Assembly: GCF_040954835.1 (NCBI RefSeq)
Contig: NC_090698.1
Coordinates: forward strand, 6,260,501 to 6,324,500
Source: Lepisosteus oculatus
Taxonomy: Eukaryota; Chordata; Actinopteri; Semionotiformes; Lepisosteidae
Direction: 5' to 3'
DNA: 64,000 nucleotides
This document shows positions 59,161 to 64,000 of the stretch, one piece after another. The notes under the pieces were generated by a model. The model was not told where the DNA came from and made no database searches. It saw only the letters and a program-made list of their open reading frames with translations. A program made the translations under genes and the position numbers. Within the stretch, counting starts at the first letter, position 1; the number at the start of each line of letters is the position of its first letter.

Positions 59161-59830
59161 GTGGCCTTCCGCGACACGAGTGGCAGTATCTCCCACTCCG
59201 GAGGTGGGGGGGGGGGCGTGTGCTCATGGGCTCCACTCGCCTCTCACAGCGCTCAAGGTTCGTTTACCCAGACTTCCGGGAAAAGGGAACTCGCTCGGAC
59301 GCAGATTTTAAAAACCCTGCTATGAGCGCTGTTCCGTCAACTGGCGCGCCTCCCACTTGCGTGGAAACAAAACTGAGAAGACCCTCTCTGAATGCCCAGG
59401 CAGGGCCTGTACGTGACGTGTGACGTGTCACCTCTGCGATAGAAGCCTGGCGAAAAGCAGCGAGTAAACCTGTTTGTGTTGTTGCTTTATACACGACTGT
59501 CTTTTTTCTCGGAGTACAATACGGTCAGATACACCCGTGGTGAGCAGGTGACTCCCTCCCGCCGCCCGGCCCCGGGTGCGAACCCAGCCTGCAGCCGTCC
59601 CTCCCCCGGTCACTGACGGAGGTCGCCTCCGGACCTCACTGAGCTGCTTCAGCGCCTTGACAGTCTCCCACCTCTGGGTGGGGAGAGAAACACACACTGG
59701 TTCGGTTTGGGGAGCTGCAGCAACGAGGTTTTGGGGTCCCCAGGACCGGGCCTGGCACCAATGACCCCTCGGGCTCATTGCTCGCTGGCGTGACCCCTGC
59801 CTGACTCCGGTGTTATCATCATGGCCAGCA

Positions 59831-60032
59831 GCTCCATCACCCTGCAGCTCAGCTGGCAGCCCCCTGGAGCTCAGCAGTGTGAGCATGGTCAGTACCTGGA
59901 GGGGAGACTCCTGGGAAAGCTGAGGCTGCTGCTTTAGGGAGGGGAGTCCCCATTACCTGTAAAGCGCTTTGAGTGGAGTGTCCAGAAAAGCACTATATAA
60001 GTGTAAGCAATTGTTATTATTATTATTATTAA
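59831..60032 (+). mobile_element. 5S-SINE head fused directly to its tail
   Basis: Head gctccatcaccctgcagctc, then gagcatggtcagtacctgga and ggggagactcctgggaaag. It then jumps to ggggagtccccattacctgt and the LINE-like tail (gtccagaaaagcactatata), ending (att)n. The ~330-bp body is missing at this point but follows directly downstream. Confidence 0.8.
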
Positions 60033-60490
60033 GAGGTGTTAGTGGGACCAGTAGGGGACGCTCACCCTGCGGTCTGTGTGGATCCTAATGCCCCAGTATA
60101 GTAATGGGGACACTATACTGTAAAAAGGTGTCGTCCTTCAGATGAGGCGTAAAACCGAGGTCATGATTCTCTGTGGTCATTAAAAATCCCAGGGTATTTC
60201 TCGAAAAGAGTATGGATGTAACCCCGGGGTCCTGGCCAAATTTCCCCCTGGACTTTACCGGTCATGGCCTCCTAATAATCCCCATCTCTGAACTGGCTTC
60301 ATCACTCTGCTCTCCTCCCACTGAGAGCTGGTGTGTGGGGAGAGTACTGGTGCACTATGGCTGCTGTCGCATCATCCAGGTGGGGGCTGCACACTGGTGG
60401 CAATGGTGGCATTCTCCATTACTGTAAAGCGCTCTGAGTGGAGTGTCCAGAACAGCGCCATACAGGTGTGAGGATACTGTTATTATTTTT
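60033..60490 (+). mobile_element. 5S-SINE body plus second tail
   Basis: It begins exactly where the head above broke off (aagaggtgttagtgggacca), runs through the whole body (tcattaaaaatcccagggta, atcatccaggtgggggctgc) and ends in a second tail (gtaaagcgctctgagtggag). With the preceding entry it makes a head-tail-body-tail composite. Confidence 0.8.
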
Positions 60491-61295
60491 GTCACGATAG
60501 TCACCTGCTGTCTGCACAGCAACACTCCCCATACCTCCGTGGCCTGGAGAGCAACAGAGGACTCTACTCTCCTGCTCCTGGGGTGGCCAGTGTACCTGCA
60601 GGATTCCAGTCCAGCTGTGCTCTTAAGCGCCCCAGTCATTTCCTTACTGGCTTAATCAGACCAGTTTGTTAATTTCTCCCTACTCTTCGGATGCTGCTGG
60701 TCTAGGGCGCACCGGACCCCTGTCCGTGAACCTAGGCTGCGCCTGTGTCAATACATCACGTCACCGAGACTCCGAAACAGACGCGGAAGCGATCTGTCGC
60801 CTTCTTGTGGGAACCTTTTGCAAAAACATCTTGGTGTGTGTGCGTGTTGGAAGAGGGGGCGGCTCGTTCAGAGAACAAAACAGAACAGCTGACTGGAAAC
60901 ACCACTGCACTCATTTTTTACGGTCGTCGCCTTGTGCAGTTTGTACACGGCCTTATGAGTATTTTTTTTTGCTGTTTTTTTTTTCTGCCATCGCCTATTG
61001 GGATCCGACACAACTTTTGGAGAAAGAGACGAGACCAGGGTTATGTCCTGGCGAAAACATGTCTCCCGGTCGCCATCGCTGTTCGGCGTCACATCACAAT
61101 CAGCGAAATAAAAATCGATAATAAAGCGAATCGGAACCGTAGCTCCCCCGGTTATCGCGCTCCTGTCACTAACGCTCTCTGTCTCTCTCTGAAGTAGGAC
61201 TGATTTTTTTTTCTCTGTATTTCTGTCCCAAAGTAAACCCGTCTGTAGCCCCACCTTAAAGCGTAAACACAAGCCTTAACTCTGATTCAAATCCA

Positions 61296-61452
61296 GCCAA
61301 TCAGGAACTATAAACAACAGCCGGGGCCACGCCTTCTTATTAATGATTTCCCCTCTCTGCCAATCATTCCACGATCCGCCAATCAGCGAGCGGCTAGGCT
61401 CCATCCTGCGCCGACCCTTTCTTTGTGATGTTTTTAAGTTTGAGCCAATCAG
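61296..61452 (+). promoter_or_regulatory. Cluster of four CCAAT boxes
   Basis: Four CCAATCA words occur at about 61297, 61360, 61379 and 61445, all in the same orientation. Such clusters are typical NF-Y sites upstream of a transcription start, here pointing to a start near or after 61500 on the plus strand. No TATA box was seen. Confidence 0.4.
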
Positions 61453-62466
61453 CAGCGGCGTTTTCTCATTCCTTACAACCCGTTTGGTCATAGGAAGCGC
61501 CAGGGCCTCGGCTGGGGCTGTCCCTGTTTACGCCTGACTGAATCGTTTTATTATTTACTTCAGATCCTTCAAAGAAGTCAGTGCTACCCTTCCTCTTTCT
61601 TCTGGATGTCATGTTTATTTTATATGTAGTTCTGCAGCATTTCTTACATAAACTCATCTGTCAGAATTGAAGATTTGATGATTTACTAAAATCTTGATTT
61701 TTGGTAACCCAGAATTTAATAACTCAGTGTGTGTCTTTTCATATTTGAGATTTTGTGTGAGCATGTGTGTGATGGCACATCGGTGCCTGAGAAACAGAAA
61801 AGACAATCACCAGCTATCTGTAATTCCATCTCTCCAAGATAGACCTAAAACTCCCCCTAAACTCTACAGATGGAATAAAGGGAGCTCTAGGCCCTTGGAA
61901 AATTAGATTCTGTGTGACCAGGACTTACAAGAAGAAAGTACAATTTTAAAGAACGTGTCTTTCCTGTTATTCTTTTTTATTTAATGAGCCCTCTTTAAAA
62001 TGTTATACTTGCCCTGCTAGTTAAGACCTCTCTCCCCGATTTGCACTGCCCGTTCGGTAGCTGTTTCCTGAAGGAAGTCGGGGTATCAGCTTGTTCCACA
62101 CTCCCGCCCCCCTTTGGGTAAGGCTTGGGCATCACTAGCTGAATGACAGGGTTAGTGGATAAGGACTCGGGACTCCTAACTACAGGGAGAGGGAGGGGGA
62201 CACTGTCTATGATTAAGACCTAGAACCAGGAGGTGAACTAGAACCGTGTAGTGAAGGGACTGTCCTGCTGGAAGCAGGCTGTGTTCCTTCAGCGTTTTTT
62301 ATTGGTCTGAGTGTAAACGGCTGGTGCAGAAGTAGACCAGGGTAGAGTCCCCAGCTCCTCACCCTCACTCAGCTCCTAATGATGCTCATCGTGGGCTCCT
62401 CCGGACATGTTCACAATAGACAGTGCTGCACACCGAATCAGGCATTGTTCAGTGTTACTGTGCAGC

Positions 62467-62597
62467 TACAGATGATCAGTCTTTACAGTATCTACAGGTC
62501 TGAGGATGATGAGTGTCAATGTGAGGTTACAGATGACCAGACTGAGAGTCTTTACAGTATCTTCAGGTCTGAGGATGATGAGTGTTAATGTGAAATT
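62467..62597 (+). repeat. Tandem duplication of about 61-69 bp
   Basis: Two copies of tacagatgaycag ... ctttacagtatctacaggtc, then tgaggatgatgagtgt. The second copy carries an extra actgagagt. Confidence 0.85.
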
Positions 62598-63449
62598 AGT
62601 TATAAAGGGAACAGACATTTGGAAGCTTTTTTTCCTTGACTAGGCTAACCTTTGTGGTTATGCAATACACACTGCCAGAATGAAGTAATTCACATCTCCC
62701 ATGAAACAAATAATGTCTGATGTGAATCACCTGTTTCACGATTCAGTCAAAATAAGATCGAAAGCAATCAGTCAAAAGGAAATCAAAACAGTTACTACTG
62801 AAATGACCTGTGTGCTGTAATCTGCTCGCCACAGACTGGCAGGAGTGCGTCTGATTTTTGGTCAGGCGATCGCGCCGGGCCGCCCTGCCCTGCTCCGTTT
62901 GTTGCTCTGCCGGGTCCTGTATGGGAGCCCGTGCGGGGCTGTGCCGGAGACCCCGCGCTGCCTGCACCTCTATCGTCTCGGGTGAGTTTGTTACAATGTA
63001 GCAATTTCTCTATAAATCTGTATAACTCGAATAAAGCCGCAACATCTGCACACTGCAGGTGGATCGCAAACCCCGCTTTTACTGCCCGCAAAATGCCAAA
63101 AAAAACACGCACGGCTGGGCCGGAGGAGCGATTTTACAGCGAAATTCCCAAACATACCCCCCCCTCCCGGTCCAAGTGTATTCCAACATTAACTCAATAT
63201 TTAGACGCAATTGCGTTTGAGGAATCACTAGATAGAAAGAAAATAACCAAATCATGTCTGCCTGGCACATAATATGTTTCAGGGATTCATCTGAGCAGTG
63301 CGTAGCTGCTTGCAATATGTTACTGTCAGATATCTTGTGTGTAAGGCTCGCTTTTCTACACATTTAGACTTCCAGCTCCAGACCTCAGCTCTGCCTGTCT
63401 CTCTGTACCTGCACGCAATAGATTCGCATTCGCTCGGCTGCAACGGCAC

Positions 63450-63960
63450 GAGAAAAGGGGGTTGTGTTGAGAAGGAGGGGGAGGTGGGTGGGTGGAAAGA
63501 AGACTTTTTTTTTGTGTGTGTGCGAGGTGAACAGCCGCCAGTATCCGTCCGTCCACGGAGGCGAGAAAGAGCCGCCGCTTCGCCTTCGTCTTCCTCCCCG
63601 TCTCCCCCGCGCGAAAACAAACCCAAACAAACTTACTCGGGGCCGGCCAGGCGGCGGGAGGAGGAAGTTGGGCTCTCTGGGACGGGCCGTGCGCGTCCGC
63701 GGGTCTGTGCCGGAGCCCGGCCGCTGTGCCCCGGGCTCCCTGCGCCCTCCTCCCTCGGGGGGGGTGGTGGTGGTGGGGGCCAGCGAGCTGGCGAAAGCCA
63801 GGGCCCCGTCCGCTTCCTCTCTGTCCGAGCGGGGTTGTCCTGGGCTGGTGTGCTGGTGTCCAGCGGCTGTCATGGGGCTGAGCGCTGAGTGTTTTCAGTG
63901 AGGGAGGGAGGGCAGTGTGGCTGAGGGCTTCTCTGCTGTCTCCGTCCTCGCCGCTCGGAC
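63450..63960. promoter_or_regulatory. GC-rich island at the right edge
   Basis: G/C- and CpG-rich sequence with ggggggggtggtggtggtgg-like runs, continuing to the window edge. It resembles a promoter with a long 5'UTR. A splice donor or coding start cannot be chosen with confidence, and the likely gene lies to the right. Confidence 0.3.
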
Positions 63961-64000
63961 GTGAAGTTGGTCCTCCCTGCCCGCGGAGTGGATTTAATGG

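Larger units (their letters stand above)
60500..64000. other. Right-end region, no coding exon recognised
   Basis: By human synteny (ZNF541 next to the divergent BICRA) this could hold 5' exons of a plus-strand gene, but no recognisable coding sequence is present. It contains the CCAAT cluster at 61296, the duplication at 62467 and the GC-rich end at 63450. Other parts, including 61500-62400, look unremarkable. Confidence 0.4.

Overview
This is vertebrate genomic DNA, most likely from a ray-finned fish. The evidence is split genes with GT/AG introns, fish-type SINEs (5S rRNA-derived and tRNA-derived heads with LINE-like tails), an intact Tc1 transposon with long inverted repeats, many CA-rich minisatellites and CpG-rich promoters. 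A holostean such as gar or bowfin is possible, but I cannot fix the species.

Five protein-coding genes are supported. From left to right they are: the last exon of bckdha (+, 1-331), a b3gnt8-like glycosyltransferase (-, 6211-7533), napa encoding alpha-SNAP (-, 11 coding exons, 21400-33483, 295 aa), a single-coding-exon ZBED-type domesticated hAT transposase (+, 36956-39604, 882 aa) and a znf541 orthologue (-, about 14 coding exons, 42426-57853, about 1018 aa). I assembled napa and znf541 exon by exon from splice sites, reading phase and protein similarity. napa closes with every phase consistent and matches the human protein length exactly. znf541 has one small exon with an unresolved boundary.

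The genes do not form one pathway. bckdha is mitochondrial branched-chain amino-acid catabolism, b3gnt8 is Golgi glycan extension, napa is SNARE disassembly, and znf541 is a germline HDAC-complex scaffold. The interest of the layout is syntenic: in human these genes lie in two separate blocks of 19q13 (BCKDHA-B3GNT8 and NAPA-ZNF541). Each block is kept here with the same relative strands, and the ZBED gene sits between napa and znf541.

Non-coding sequence is dominated by repeats. Three napa introns are largely built of different minisatellites (about 0.9, 2.7 and 2.5 kb). A fourth array in napa intron 1 uses the same 42-bp unit as an array just upstream of the first znf541 exon. At least six copies of a hairpin-bodied interspersed element are present, two of them with clear target-site duplications of about 13 bp. 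The Tc1 element lies only about 21 bp from a znf541 splice acceptor. The last 6 kb hold a composite 5S-SINE, a cluster of four CCAAT boxes and a GC-rich end; they look like promoter or 5'UTR territory, but I recognise no coding exon there.
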